Assembly (NCBI GenBank): GCA_002314675.1
Contig: DCGZ01000071.1
Span: 1 to 29,500 of the forward strand
Origin: Fibrobacter sp. UBA1765
GTDB lineage: Bacteria; Fibrobacterota; Fibrobacteria; Fibrobacterales; Fibrobacteraceae
Reading direction: 5' to 3'
DNA length: 29,500 nucleotides
Shown: positions 7,408 to 15,551 of the stretch, piece after piece
Numbering within the stretch: the first letter of the stretch is position 1
Layout: each line of letters opens with the position of its first letter
Translations under genes and position numbers: made by a program
The notes under the pieces: model-generated
Seen by the model: the letters and a program-made list of their open reading frames with translations, nothing else
Told to the model about the DNA's origin: nothing
Database searches by the model: none

Positions 7408-8786
7408 TGGAATTCATTACGAACGCCGTTATGGAAGTCGTTAATTCCAAGACCTGGATCGAATGGCTGATTACCATTGCAAAGTTCGCTCTTTGCTTTG
7501 TTCCAGTCTGCTATATCCTTCTCTTGATTCCTATGGAACGTCGTGGCGCTGGCTTTATGCAAGACCGTCAGGGCCCGAACCGCTCCTATATCAAGATTCC
7601 TTACTTTGGTAAGATCCGTGCTCTCGGTTATATCCAGAACATGTGCGATGGTACCAAGTTGTTCTTCAAGGAATTGCATACACCGACCGGTGCAAACAAG
7701 ATTATCTACAATCTTGCCCCGATCATTCCGTTTGCTCTTACATTCCTTGTCCCTTGCGTAATGCCTTGGTTTGGTACAATGACATTCACCTTTGGTGACT
7801 CCGTTGTTTCTATCCCGGGTTCCATCATCGATTCCGACGTTGGCGTGCTCCTTCTGTTCGGCATTTCTTCACTTTCCGCCTACGGTGCGGTTCTTGCCGG
7901 TTGGGCTTCCAAGTCTAAGTTCGCTTACCTTGGTTCCCTCCGTACAACTGCTATGACCGTTAGCTACGAAGTTTGCCAGGGCCTTTGCCTTATGGGACTT
8001 CTCCTTCTCGTCGGTTCCTTCAACCTTACCGATATCGTGAACTGGCAGGAACATCACGTTTGGGGTATCGTTGCACAGCCGGTAGCATTCATCTGCTTCC
8101 TGATTGCAACGATCGCTGAAACTGGCCGTGCCCCGTTCGACGTTGCCGAAGGTGAACCTGAACTTGTCGCTGGTTACCATACTGAATATGGCGCTATGCA
8201 GTTCGGTTTCTTCTACATGGGTGAATATGCTCATATCGGTATTTGCTCCCTCCTTATTTCTACACTCTTCCTTGGCGGTTATGCAGTTCCGTTCGTAACG
8301 ACCGAAACGATGCAGGCTAACATGGGCATTACCTTGACCGCTCTTTGCGGCGTGCTTGCCTTCCTTGCCCTTGCATTCCTCCACATGATTTACCGCTATA
8401 GCAGAAAGCTTGCCGCTTCCAAGCAGAGCAACAAGGCTGTAATTCTTCAGGAATACAAGCTCTACAAGCTTGTCGCCTGGGTTGCAACCTTGGTATTTGT
8501 CGCAGGCGCAATCGCTAGCTACATGTTCGTGAACCCGGGCTCTACCATTGTTAACGGTGCTCCGGTCTACGGCATTGGCGTTGCCCTTGGTACAGCCGTT
8601 ATTCATTTGCTCGTGCTCCTTGCCAAGAGCGTTATCTTCTGCTGGGTATGGATCTGGGTTCGCTGGACTCTCCCGCGCTTCCGCTATGACCATGTCATGC
8701 ATCTTGGCTGGAAGATCATTTTGAATATCGCGCTCTTGAACCTCGTTGTTACTGCAATCATCGCAAAACTCGTAGGGGGTAACTAA
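7407..8786 (+). CDS. nuoH: NADH-quinone oxidoreductase subunit H with membrane insert
   Basis: NuoH is the membrane subunit that closes the quinone tunnel. Family blocks are ERRGAGFMQDRQGPN (44-58), AETGRAPFDVAEGEPELVAG (237-256) followed by YHTEYG, and the C-terminal WIWVRWTLPRFRYD (415-428). The 459 residues exceed the usual 320-350. The excess lies between GGYAVPF (290-296) and about 397, a stretch holding two or three added hydrophobic segments and a basic loop (YRYSRKLAASKQSNK). The start shares one base with the nuoG stop (TAATG), and a full aaggagg ribosome site sits at 7391-7397. Confidence 0.95.
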   Translation: MEFITNAVMEVVNSKTWIEWLITIAKFALCFVPVCYILLLIPMERRGAGFMQDRQGPNRSYIKIPYFGKIRALGYIQNMCDGTKLFFKELHTPTGANKIIYNLAPIIPFALTFLVPCVMPWFGTMTFTFGDSVVSIPGSIIDSDVGVLLLFGISSLSAYGAVLAGWASKSKFAYLGSLRTTAMTVSYEVCQGLCLMGLLLLVGSFNLTDIVNWQEHHVWGIVAQPVAFICFLIATIAETGRAPFDVAEGEPELVAGYHTEYGAMQFGFFYMGEYAHIGICSLLISTLFLGGYAVPFVTTETMQANMGITLTALCGVLAFLALAFLHMIYRYSRKLAASKQSNKAVILQEYKLYKLVAWVATLVFVAGAIASYMFVNPGSTIVNGAPVYGIGVALGTAVIHLLVLLAKSVIFCWVWIWVRWTLPRFRYDHVMHLGWKIILNIALLNLVVTAIIAKLVGGN

Positions 8787-9355
8787 TGGCTCGCGTTATT
8801 AAGCAAAAACCTATGAACTGGGTCGAACGCCTCTATGTGTTCGAATGTCTTCGTGGCCTCATGACCACCTTGAAGCATGCTGCCCGTGGTCTTTTCCGTT
8901 ACGAAGAACTTCCGACGATTTCTTACCCGGAAGGTCAGCCGGAAATCCGTAATACTTACCGCGCTAAGCATCGTTTGATGCTCCGCCCAGATGGTACGCC
9001 ACGTTGCGTAGCCTGCGGTATGTGCGCTGCAGCTTGCCCTGCCCACTGCATTTTCATTGAAGGTACCCAGTCCGAAGACGGCCGTATCGAAAAGCGCGTA
9101 ATGCGCTTTGACATCGACCACTTGACTTGCGTTTTCTGCGGCCTTTGCGTAGAAGCTTGCCCGGTAGACGCACTTCGCATGGATACCAAGAAGATTTCAT
9201 TTGAACACCGTACTCGTGATGAGTTCGTTGCTCACCTGAGCGACCTTATTGACTGGAATCCGGCAGACTACCCGGATGACGCACAAAGCCAGGTTGCTCC
9301 GGGCGGTACAAAGAACAAGCAGGCCCTTGAAACTTGGGGCTTGGAGGTTAAGTAA
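8786..9355 (+). CDS. nuoI: NADH-quinone oxidoreductase subunit I (2x[4Fe-4S])
   Basis: NuoI is the ferredoxin-like subunit that carries clusters N6a and N6b and links NuoG to NuoB. In its 189 residues the two ligand sets are C74, C77, C80, C84 (CVACGMCAAACPAHC) and C115, C118, C121, C125 (CVFCGLCVEACPVDA), with the proline after each last cysteine as expected. An N-terminal amphipathic helix (about 20-38) would lie on the membrane. The gene is coupled to nuoH and nuoJ by TAATG overlaps; a G-rich ribosome site (gtaggggg) precedes the ATG. Confidence 0.97.
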   Translation: MARVIKQKPMNWVERLYVFECLRGLMTTLKHAARGLFRYEELPTISYPEGQPEIRNTYRAKHRLMLRPDGTPRCVACGMCAAACPAHCIFIEGTQSEDGRIEKRVMRFDIDHLTCVFCGLCVEACPVDALRMDTKKISFEHRTRDEFVAHLSDLIDWNPADYPDDAQSQVAPGGTKNKQALETWGLEVK

Positions 9356-9891
9356 TGCTCGCACTTGTCTACTTTATCATTCTCGCAGTCATTGCCGTGG
9401 GCGCAGCTCTTTGCGTTTTGCTTTCTAAGCATCCGCTTTATGGCGCACTCTCCTTGATTGTCTCCATGTTGTCGCTGGCTGGCATTTACGGCTTGCTCGG
9501 CAGCCCGTTCATTGGCGTTGTCCAGGTTATGGTCTACGCCGGTGCTATCATGATGCTCCTTACGTTCGTGATCATGGTGCTCAATAGCGCAAAAGACGGC
9601 AACACTCCTCGTTTCGACAAGGTTTCACTCTTTGTGTTCCCTGCAGTTATCGCTCTCGCAGGCCTTCTTGGTTTTGCCCTTGTATCCGTACCGTTTGGCT
9701 TTAACGCCGAAGCAGTTCGCGGTTCTGTGGCATTTACCTCCTCTACGCTCTTTAACGTAGAAGAAGGCAGCCGCGGTTACTTCATCTTGTTCGAAGCAAT
9801 CGGTGTCCTGCTTCTCTCTGCCATGGCTGCTGCAATTCTCATGGCAAAGCGTCGCATCGGTTACACAGCATCTGAAAAGGAGGAAAACTAA
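9355..9891 (+). CDS. nuoJ: NADH-quinone oxidoreductase subunit J
   Basis: This is a small membrane subunit of complex I whose third helix contains the pi-bulge that switches between states in the catalytic cycle. The 178 residues hold five hydrophobic helices. The conserved stretch GVVQVMVYAGAIMMLLTFVIM (about 54-74) carries the family hallmark VQV-x-VYAGAI-x-x-L. No insert or truncation is evident. The start codon shares a base with the nuoI stop, and ggaggttaag precedes it. Confidence 0.95.
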   Translation: MLALVYFIILAVIAVGAALCVLLSKHPLYGALSLIVSMLSLAGIYGLLGSPFIGVVQVMVYAGAIMMLLTFVIMVLNSAKDGNTPRFDKVSLFVFPAVIALAGLLGFALVSVPFGFNAEAVRGSVAFTSSTLFNVEEGSRGYFILFEAIGVLLLSAMAAAILMAKRRIGYTASEKEEN

Positions 9892-10205
9892 TGGAACTCC
9901 AGGCCATTTATGTTCAGATCCTTGCGCTGGTACTCTTTTCTATCGGTATCTTGACTGCAATTTCGCGCCGCAACATGTTCTTTGTGCTCATGGGCGTGGA
10001 ACTTGCTCTTAATGCCGTGAACTTGAGCTTTATCGGCTTTTCCAAGACATTTGCTGGCGACTTGAGCGTTGCTGGTCAAATCGTTCCGCTCTTTACCATT
10101 GCCGTTGCCGCTGCAGAAGCTTGCGTTGGCCTTGCAATGGTTATCCTCATTTTCCGCAACCAGGAAAGTGTAGATACAGACAACTATTCTGGGATGAAGG
10201 GGTAA
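9891..10205 (+). CDS. nuoK: NADH-quinone oxidoreductase subunit K
   Basis: NuoK is a three-helix antiporter-like small subunit that contributes to the proton path between NuoJ and NuoN. The 104 residues match the normal length. The two essential buried glutamates are visible as E37 (MGVELALNAVNL) and E76 (VAAAEACVGLAM), equivalent to E36 and E72 of the E. coli protein. aaaaggagg before the ATG is a strong ribosome site. It overlaps nuoJ by one base and is separated from nuoL by 3 nt. Confidence 0.96.
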   Translation: MELQAIYVQILALVLFSIGILTAISRRNMFFVLMGVELALNAVNLSFIGFSKTFAGDLSVAGQIVPLFTIAVAAAEACVGLAMVILIFRNQESVDTDNYSGMKG

Positions 10206-10208
10206 CAA

Positions 10209-12155
10209 ATGACAAATCTTCCTCTTTGGCTCATTCCGTTGTTCCCTTTGATTGGAACAATTGCACTTGCAGCAATTTCCCTTGCTTCCTCTGGTAGCAA
10301 GAAGGGCCCGTCCGAAGGCTTGACCGGTGGTCTTGCAGTTTTGTTCCCGGCTCTTGCATTTGTTGCTGTTGTTGCTTTTGCTGCTAACATGCCTGTAGAA
10401 GGCATTCAGCAGACTCTTTGCAACTGGATGGATATCGGTTCCTTCCGCGCAGATATCGGATTCCTCTTTGATCCGCTGTCCCGCATCATGCTTCTCTTCG
10501 TGACTGGCATCGGAACCTTGATTGCCATTTACTCTCTTGGTTATATGCATGGCGATCGCGGCTTTGCTCGCTTCTTTGCCTACATTAACTTGTTCCTCTT
10601 CAGCATGATCGTGCTTGTGCTTTCTGACAGCTTGCTGCTCACATTCCTTGGCTGGGAAGGCGTAGGTCTTTGCTCCTACCTCCTTATCGGCTTCTGGAAT
10701 GCTGACCTCAACAACTGCAAGGCAGCTAACAAGGCTTTCATTGTAAACCGTGTAGGCGATATCGGATTCATTCTCGGCATGCTCTGCCTTGCAATGGTCA
10801 GCGGTGACTTGCTTAACTATGCAGGCCTTAACGCATTCCTCAAGGATGCTGCAAACGTTGAAGTAATCAAGTTGCTTCTCCCGATCTTTAGCCTCGCTGG
10901 CATTCTCTTCTTTGTCGGTTGCACTGGTAAGTCCGCACAGATTCCGCTCCTTACCTGGCTCCCGGATGCTATGGCTGGTCCGACACCGGTTTCTGCACTT
11001 ATCCATGCAGCAACCATGGTGACCTCCGGCGTTTACCTCATGGCACGTCTTTCGAACTTGTTTGTTCTTATTCCTGGCGTAATGACAATAGTCGTTTTCG
11101 TTGGCCTCCTCACAGCCTTCTGGGCTGCTATCGCCGGCCTCTTCCAGAACGACATCAAGAAGGTGCTCGCTTACTCCACGATTTCTCAGCTTGGCTACAT
11201 GTTCATGGCTGCTGGCGTGGCTGCATTCGACGCTTCTATCTTCCATGTATTTACTCACGCATTCTTCAAGGCAGCCCTCTTCCTTGGCGCTGGTGCCGTA
11301 ATTCACTCTCTTGCAGGTGAACAGGATATGCGCAGAATGGGTGGCCTCCTTAAGAAGACTCCGGTTACTGCTTGCGTAATGATCTTTGCGTTCTTTGCAA
11401 TTATCGGTTTCCCGGGCTTTGCTGGTTTCTGGTCTAAGGACTTGATCCTTGAACGCCTCTACACCTTTGGTGATGTTGGTCCTATTTATTACGGTATTGC
11501 CCTCCTTACGGCAATCATTACCGCTATTTACATGGGTCGCTTGATTATCCTTACCTTCTTTGGTAAGTTCCGTGGTGGCGAAGAACTTGAAAAGCATGTT
11601 CACGAAGCTCCGGCAAGCATGCTTGTTCCGATGGTTGTTCTCGCAGTTGGTGCAGTGTTCAGCGGTTATATGTGGGCTGACATGCTTGGCATGACCTGCT
11701 TCCGCGATATGCTCGCTCCGGTTGTCGGTTCTGCCCAGGAAGCATTCCGTGCCGCTGAAGTTCATGTGAACCCGATGATGCTTGCTTGCCTCGGTACAGC
11801 AGCTGCCGTGATCGGTATGGTTATCGCCTGGATCGCTTACGGCGGTAACAAGCATATCCCGGCTCCGCGTGTTGCATACCCGTCTGATGGCGTTCAGGCA
11901 ACCACATGGACATTGTTCTTTGATTACGTTCACGCAATCTTTATTTTGCTCGTAAATGTTCTTGCATGGATCGTTGACAAGTGTGTAAACCAGCTTGTCA
12001 TGTTTGTCCAGTGGATCATTGGAGCTATCGCAGTGCTTTTGGGTGACTTCGCAAGCGGCTTCCAGGTTCGCAAGGTTCGTTTGCAACTTTGCCTTAGCCT
12101 TGTAGGCGTTGTGGTACTCACTGCACTCGTCTTTATTTACGGAGGAATTATCTAA
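10209..12155 (+). CDS. nuoL: NADH-quinone oxidoreductase subunit L
   Basis: NuoL is the distal antiporter-like proton-pumping subunit with the long lateral helix. The 648 residues show the TM5 glutamate E150 (FLGWEGVGLCSYLLIGFW), the TM7 lysine K241 (GKSAQIPLLTWLPDAMAGPT) and H266 on the broken-helix side. The C-terminal part (about 560-648) contains the amphipathic lateral helix region and a final anchor. The length is normal (E. coli 613) and no defect is evident. The gene begins 3 nt after nuoK and shares a base with nuoM. Long antisense open frames over it reflect codon bias only. Confidence 0.97.
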   Translation: MTNLPLWLIPLFPLIGTIALAAISLASSGSKKGPSEGLTGGLAVLFPALAFVAVVAFAANMPVEGIQQTLCNWMDIGSFRADIGFLFDPLSRIMLLFVTGIGTLIAIYSLGYMHGDRGFARFFAYINLFLFSMIVLVLSDSLLLTFLGWEGVGLCSYLLIGFWNADLNNCKAANKAFIVNRVGDIGFILGMLCLAMVSGDLLNYAGLNAFLKDAANVEVIKLLLPIFSLAGILFFVGCTGKSAQIPLLTWLPDAMAGPTPVSALIHAATMVTSGVYLMARLSNLFVLIPGVMTIVVFVGLLTAFWAAIAGLFQNDIKKVLAYSTISQLGYMFMAAGVAAFDASIFHVFTHAFFKAALFLGAGAVIHSLAGEQDMRRMGGLLKKTPVTACVMIFAFFAIIGFPGFAGFWSKDLILERLYTFGDVGPIYYGIALLTAIITAIYMGRLIILTFFGKFRGGEELEKHVHEAPASMLVPMVVLAVGAVFSGYMWADMLGMTCFRDMLAPVVGSAQEAFRAAEVHVNPMMLACLGTAAAVIGMVIAWIAYGGNKHIPAPRVAYPSDGVQATTWTLFFDYVHAIFILLVNVLAWIVDKCVNQLVMFVQWIIGAIAVLLGDFASGFQVRKVRLQLCLSLVGVVVLTALVFIYGGII

Positions 12156-13789
12156 TGTTGTTACACATTCTTGTCCTCGCTCCGTTTGTAGCTGCATTGC
12201 TTGTTGCCCTCGCTGGCGGCAAGGGCGTTGCAGCTTCCAAGATCGCTATTTTCTTCTCTGCAATCTTTGCTGCACTTTCTGTAGTTTTGATTGCTGGTGG
12301 CGATTTGAATGCAGCTCCGATTGACTGGTTCAAGCTCCCTGGTAGCGAAGCCTCTGTCAAGTACTGGCTCGCTTCCAATACCTTGAGCGCATGGATGGTT
12401 TTCCTTTCTACCGTCCTTACTCTTGTAGCTCTTATTTCTGCTCGTTCAACTATTAAGTGTGAATACAAGAATTTTGCAATTGGCATGCTCGTTCTTCTTG
12501 GAACGTTGAATGGCTCCTTCCTTTCTATGGATGCGGTGCTCTTCTTCTTCTTCTTTGAAGCAATGGTCATTCCTGCTGCGGTCTTGATAGCTTCTTACGG
12601 TGGTGCAAATCGCAAGTCCGCTGCAATGAACTTTGCAATTTACACTTTGGTTGGTTCTGCCCCGATGTGCATTGCCTTGTGGTATCTCGTTGCTTCTAGT
12701 GGCGTAACGACTGCCGCAGACTTGTTCAACTACGTGCAGACAATGGATCCTGGCATGCAGAGTTGCATCGCTATTGCATTCCTCATTGCATTCCTTGTAA
12801 AGACCCCGATTTTCCCGTTCCACGGTTGGCAGGCTGCAACATACGCCGAAGCTCCGGCAGCACTTTCTGCAATTCTTACCGGTGCAATGTCTAAGGTCGG
12901 TGTTTACGGAATCCTTGTTTGGGTCCTTGCAATTTTCAATCTTTCTGAAAAGACCTTGGCTGTTATGCTCGTGCTTGGCCTTGTTACCGCGGTTTATGGA
13001 GCCCTCATGGCCCTTCGCGGCCAGGATGTCAAGAAGATTCTTGCTTTTAGCTCCATGGGTCACTTGGGCCTTGCAGTTGCCGGTATCTTTACATTCAGCC
13101 CGAAAATGCTCCCGGCAGTACTCGTTCTTCTTGTTGGTCACGGCCTTTCTGCCGGCGCTCTCTTCTTCCTTTCTGGAACTGCTGAACGCATGACTGGCAG
13201 CCGTGAACTTTCTGCAATGGGTGGCCTTACAAAGGTTGCTCCGGTATTTAGCTTCTTGTTTGGTGCTGCCGGCGTTCTTGCTCTTGCCGTTCCTGGCACG
13301 GCTGGCTTTGTCGGTGAATTCCTTGTCCTTATGTCCCTCTGGGATGTCGGTCCGATCCCGACTCTTGTTGGAGGCTTCTGCCTGATTCTTTCTGCTGGCT
13401 ACATGCTTCGCATGATTCAGGGAGTGCTCTTTGGCAAGCGTGAAACAGCAATTGTTGAAGAAGCTCGAATTTCTCCGCTCGAAGGCTCTGCAATCGGTGT
13501 TCTTTTGGCCTTGATTCTTGTGTTCGGTTTCCACCCGGCATTCATTTATGAAGTTCGCTCTACAGTGGTTGATACCGCTGTTGAACAGGCAGCTCCTGCT
13601 GCTGAAGAATCCGCTGAACTTAACGATGAAGAAGTTAAGGCTCTTATCGACAAGATGCTTGCCGAAGAAGAAGCTGCTGCAGAAAAGACTGATGCAGCTG
13701 AACAAGCAACTGCAGAACCTGCCGTAGAAACAGCTCCGGTCGCTGCAGAACCGGTTGCCGCTACAGCAACTGCAGAGGAGGCAAAATAA
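12155..13789 (+). CDS. nuoM: NADH-quinone oxidoreductase subunit M with Ala/Glu-rich tail
   Basis: NuoM is the middle antiporter-like proton-pumping subunit. Key residues are visible: E135 in FFFFEAMVIPAAVLI, K216 in FLVKTPIFPFHGWQA, E232 in YAEAPAALSAIL and K247. The membrane domain ends near residue 475. Residues 476-544 form an added tail very rich in Ala and Glu (EEVKALIDKMLAEEEAAAEK, then TAEPAVETAPVAAEP), predicted to be partly helical and partly disordered, on the side where the last helix ends. Family members normally stop near 480-510 residues. A strong ribosome site (ggaggaatt) precedes the start, which overlaps nuoL by one base. Confidence 0.96.
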   Translation: MLLHILVLAPFVAALLVALAGGKGVAASKIAIFFSAIFAALSVVLIAGGDLNAAPIDWFKLPGSEASVKYWLASNTLSAWMVFLSTVLTLVALISARSTIKCEYKNFAIGMLVLLGTLNGSFLSMDAVLFFFFFEAMVIPAAVLIASYGGANRKSAAMNFAIYTLVGSAPMCIALWYLVASSGVTTAADLFNYVQTMDPGMQSCIAIAFLIAFLVKTPIFPFHGWQAATYAEAPAALSAILTGAMSKVGVYGILVWVLAIFNLSEKTLAVMLVLGLVTAVYGALMALRGQDVKKILAFSSMGHLGLAVAGIFTFSPKMLPAVLVLLVGHGLSAGALFFLSGTAERMTGSRELSAMGGLTKVAPVFSFLFGAAGVLALAVPGTAGFVGEFLVLMSLWDVGPIPTLVGGFCLILSAGYMLRMIQGVLFGKRETAIVEEARISPLEGSAIGVLLALILVFGFHPAFIYEVRSTVVDTAVEQAAPAAEESAELNDEEVKALIDKMLAEEEAAAEKTDAAEQATAEPAVETAPVAAEPVAATATAEEAK

Positions 13790-15204
13790 TGACTAACTCC
13801 CTTATGATTCTTTTGCCGGTTATTCTTGTAGTTGTTGGCGCTCTTATTTCGCTCGCTACAGAACCGTTCCTCCAGAATGAAAACAAGCACAAGGTACTTC
13901 CTTGGATTGCCGCAGTGTTTACTGCAATCGCTGCAATCTCCCTTTACGTATCTCCTGATGGAACATTCTACCAGACTTACGCAATGGATGCAACTCGCCG
14001 TTTGTTCTCCTTGACCATTCTCGTTTGCCTTTTCCTTGGCATTGGCGGCGTGCAGTGGACTCTTGCCCGTGAAAAGTTCCCGGGCGGCGAAGCTTACGGC
14101 CTTTTGATGCTTGCTTCTGTTGGTGCTGTCCTTATGGCACTTTCTTGCGACTTCCTCGCTCTCTTTATTGGCATGGAACTCGCTGCATTCCCGGTTTACG
14201 CTCTTGTTGGCCTGCGCCGCAAGGACCGTAACGGCAATGAAGGTGTCTTTAAATACTTTGTGACTGGTGCCATTTTCAGCGCACTTTTCCTTTACGGTGT
14301 AGCATTCCTTTACGGTGCAACAGGTTCTACCGCATTTGGTGCTGTCGCTGTTGAAGGTCGCGCATTCTTCCTTAAGATTGGCCTTATGCTTGCCCTTATC
14401 GGCCTTCTCTTTAAGGCTGGCGCCGCTCCTGCTCATTTCTGGGTTGCCGATGTTTATACAGGTGCTCCTGTAGCAGTTACGGCATTCATGGCCGCTGTTG
14501 TCAAGGTCGGTGCAATTGCTGCAATCGCTTCCATTTGGGTAAGCATTACTCCGGATCGTGCAACAAAGGCTATTGTTGCCCTTGTAGCACTTGTGTCCAT
14601 TTTGGTTGGTGCTTTCTCTGGCCTTGCTCAAAAGTCCACACGCCGCATTTTGGCATTCTCTGCCGTTATGAATGCAGGTTTCCTCCTTTGCGGCCTTTTG
14701 CTCCACAAGCAGGATGGCTCTGTGTTCCTTGGCGCTTTGCAGTTCTTCATGGTTACATACGCAATCGCTTCTGCCGGTGCCTTGACTGGCGTTGCTTACC
14801 TTGCTGGTAACGGTGATGAACGCGAAACCTTGGACGGTCTCCGTGGCCTTGGTCGTAAGAGCCCGGTTATCGGTATTGCAACTGTTATTTGCTTGGCTTC
14901 CCTTGCTGGCCTTCCGCCTGCAGCAGGTTTCCTTGCAAAGTTCGAACTTTTTGCCGGCATGTTCAAGGAAGGCTACGGTGCTCTTGCAGCATCTGCATTC
15001 TGCCTTTCCCTTGTGGCTGCGGTATACTACCTCCGCGTAGCATACGTGCTCTTTAGCAAGAAGTGCTGCTGCTCTTGCAATGCTTCTGTTGACCCGGCTA
15101 GCGAAGCTCCTGCATACGCTTCCTGGATTCTTAAGGCTGGTATTGCCATTGCAGCCCTTGCAATGCTTGCCTTGTCTGTAGTTCCAAATATCGTTTGCTT
15201 CTAA
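13789..15204 (+). CDS. nuoN: NADH-quinone oxidoreductase subunit N
   Basis: NuoN is the proximal antiporter-like subunit. The 471 residues include E130 (LFIGMELAAFPVYALV), K209 (LLFKAGAAPAHFWVADVYTG), H216 and K239 (AAVVKVGA), the charged residues expected along the proton path. A loop before the final helix contains an unusual cysteine cluster (CCCSC at 426-430). The protein ends shortly after, in a last hydrophobic helix. It is the final gene of the operon; a strong terminator begins 20 nt after its stop codon, and its ribosome site is gaggagg. Confidence 0.96.
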   Translation: MTNSLMILLPVILVVVGALISLATEPFLQNENKHKVLPWIAAVFTAIAAISLYVSPDGTFYQTYAMDATRRLFSLTILVCLFLGIGGVQWTLAREKFPGGEAYGLLMLASVGAVLMALSCDFLALFIGMELAAFPVYALVGLRRKDRNGNEGVFKYFVTGAIFSALFLYGVAFLYGATGSTAFGAVAVEGRAFFLKIGLMLALIGLLFKAGAAPAHFWVADVYTGAPVAVTAFMAAVVKVGAIAAIASIWVSITPDRATKAIVALVALVSILVGAFSGLAQKSTRRILAFSAVMNAGFLLCGLLLHKQDGSVFLGALQFFMVTYAIASAGALTGVAYLAGNGDERETLDGLRGLGRKSPVIGIATVICLASLAGLPPAAGFLAKFELFAGMFKEGYGALAASAFCLSLVAAVYYLRVAYVLFSKKCCCSCNASVDPASEAPAYASWILKAGIAIAALAMLALSVVPNIVCF

Positions 15205-15224
15205 GCAATAGGTAATTGCAAATG

Positions 15225-15254
15225 AAAGGCCTCTCCTTAAAGGAGAGGCCTTTT
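15225..15254 (+). terminator. Rho-independent terminator of the nuo operon
   Basis: aaaggcctctcc (15225-15236) pairs perfectly with ggagaggccttt (15242-15253), a 12-bp stem around a 5-nt loop, ending in TTTT at 15251-15254. Its position just after nuoN and the strength of the stem make this a clear operon end. The A-rich left flank lets it also work weakly in the opposite direction, for recD2. Confidence 0.88.
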
Positions 15255-15296
15255 GTGTGGAAGTATTTTTGCATGGAAGAAGTATTTTATCGCGTT

Positions 15297-15522
15297 GGTA
15301 CTAAAAAGGAAAAATCCCCCTAATCGGTACTATCATGTTTGAAAGCCTGTTTTAACCGTGGTACTAAAACGGGAACTGAAGATTGTTTAGTACTATGAGT
15401 GCGGGCGGCTATATAGCCTTTATGGTACTACAAAGGGGGGAGGGCTATGTTTGGTACTATGGGAATATAGAGCTTTTTTGTTGCGATGGTACTAAATTAT
15501 GAAAATATTCTAATGGGTACTA
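15297..15522. repeat. Array of eight GGTACTA heptamers with alternating 29/35-bp spacing
   Basis: Copies start at 15297, 15326, 15360, 15389 (reads AGTACTA), 15424, 15453, 15488 and 15516. Start-to-start distances are 29, 34, 29, 35, 29, 35 and 28 bp, so every second copy recurs at 63-64 bp. Odd copies are followed by A or C and even copies always by T (GGTACTAT). The 21-22-bp and 27-28-bp segments between copies are not repeats of each other. A degenerate unit (AGTATTT) at 15262 falls exactly 35 bp before the first copy. The array fills the gap between the 3' ends of nuoN and recD2. Its function is not known to me. Confidence 0.9.
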
Positions 15523-15551
15523 TCTACACAAACTTTAAGCCTCAAAAATGA

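Noticed and set aside
9888..12197. Very long minus-strand open frame opposite nuoK-nuoL
   Set aside because: It is the mirror of strong codon bias in nuoL; the translation has no recognisable domain and is studded with Cys, His and Lys, and the plus strand is unambiguous.
15297..15522. CRISPR array reading of the regular GGTACTA repeats
   Set aside because: The repeat is only 7 bp, spacing alternates between two lengths, and no cas gene is nearby; CRISPR repeats are 20 bp or longer with near-constant spacers.
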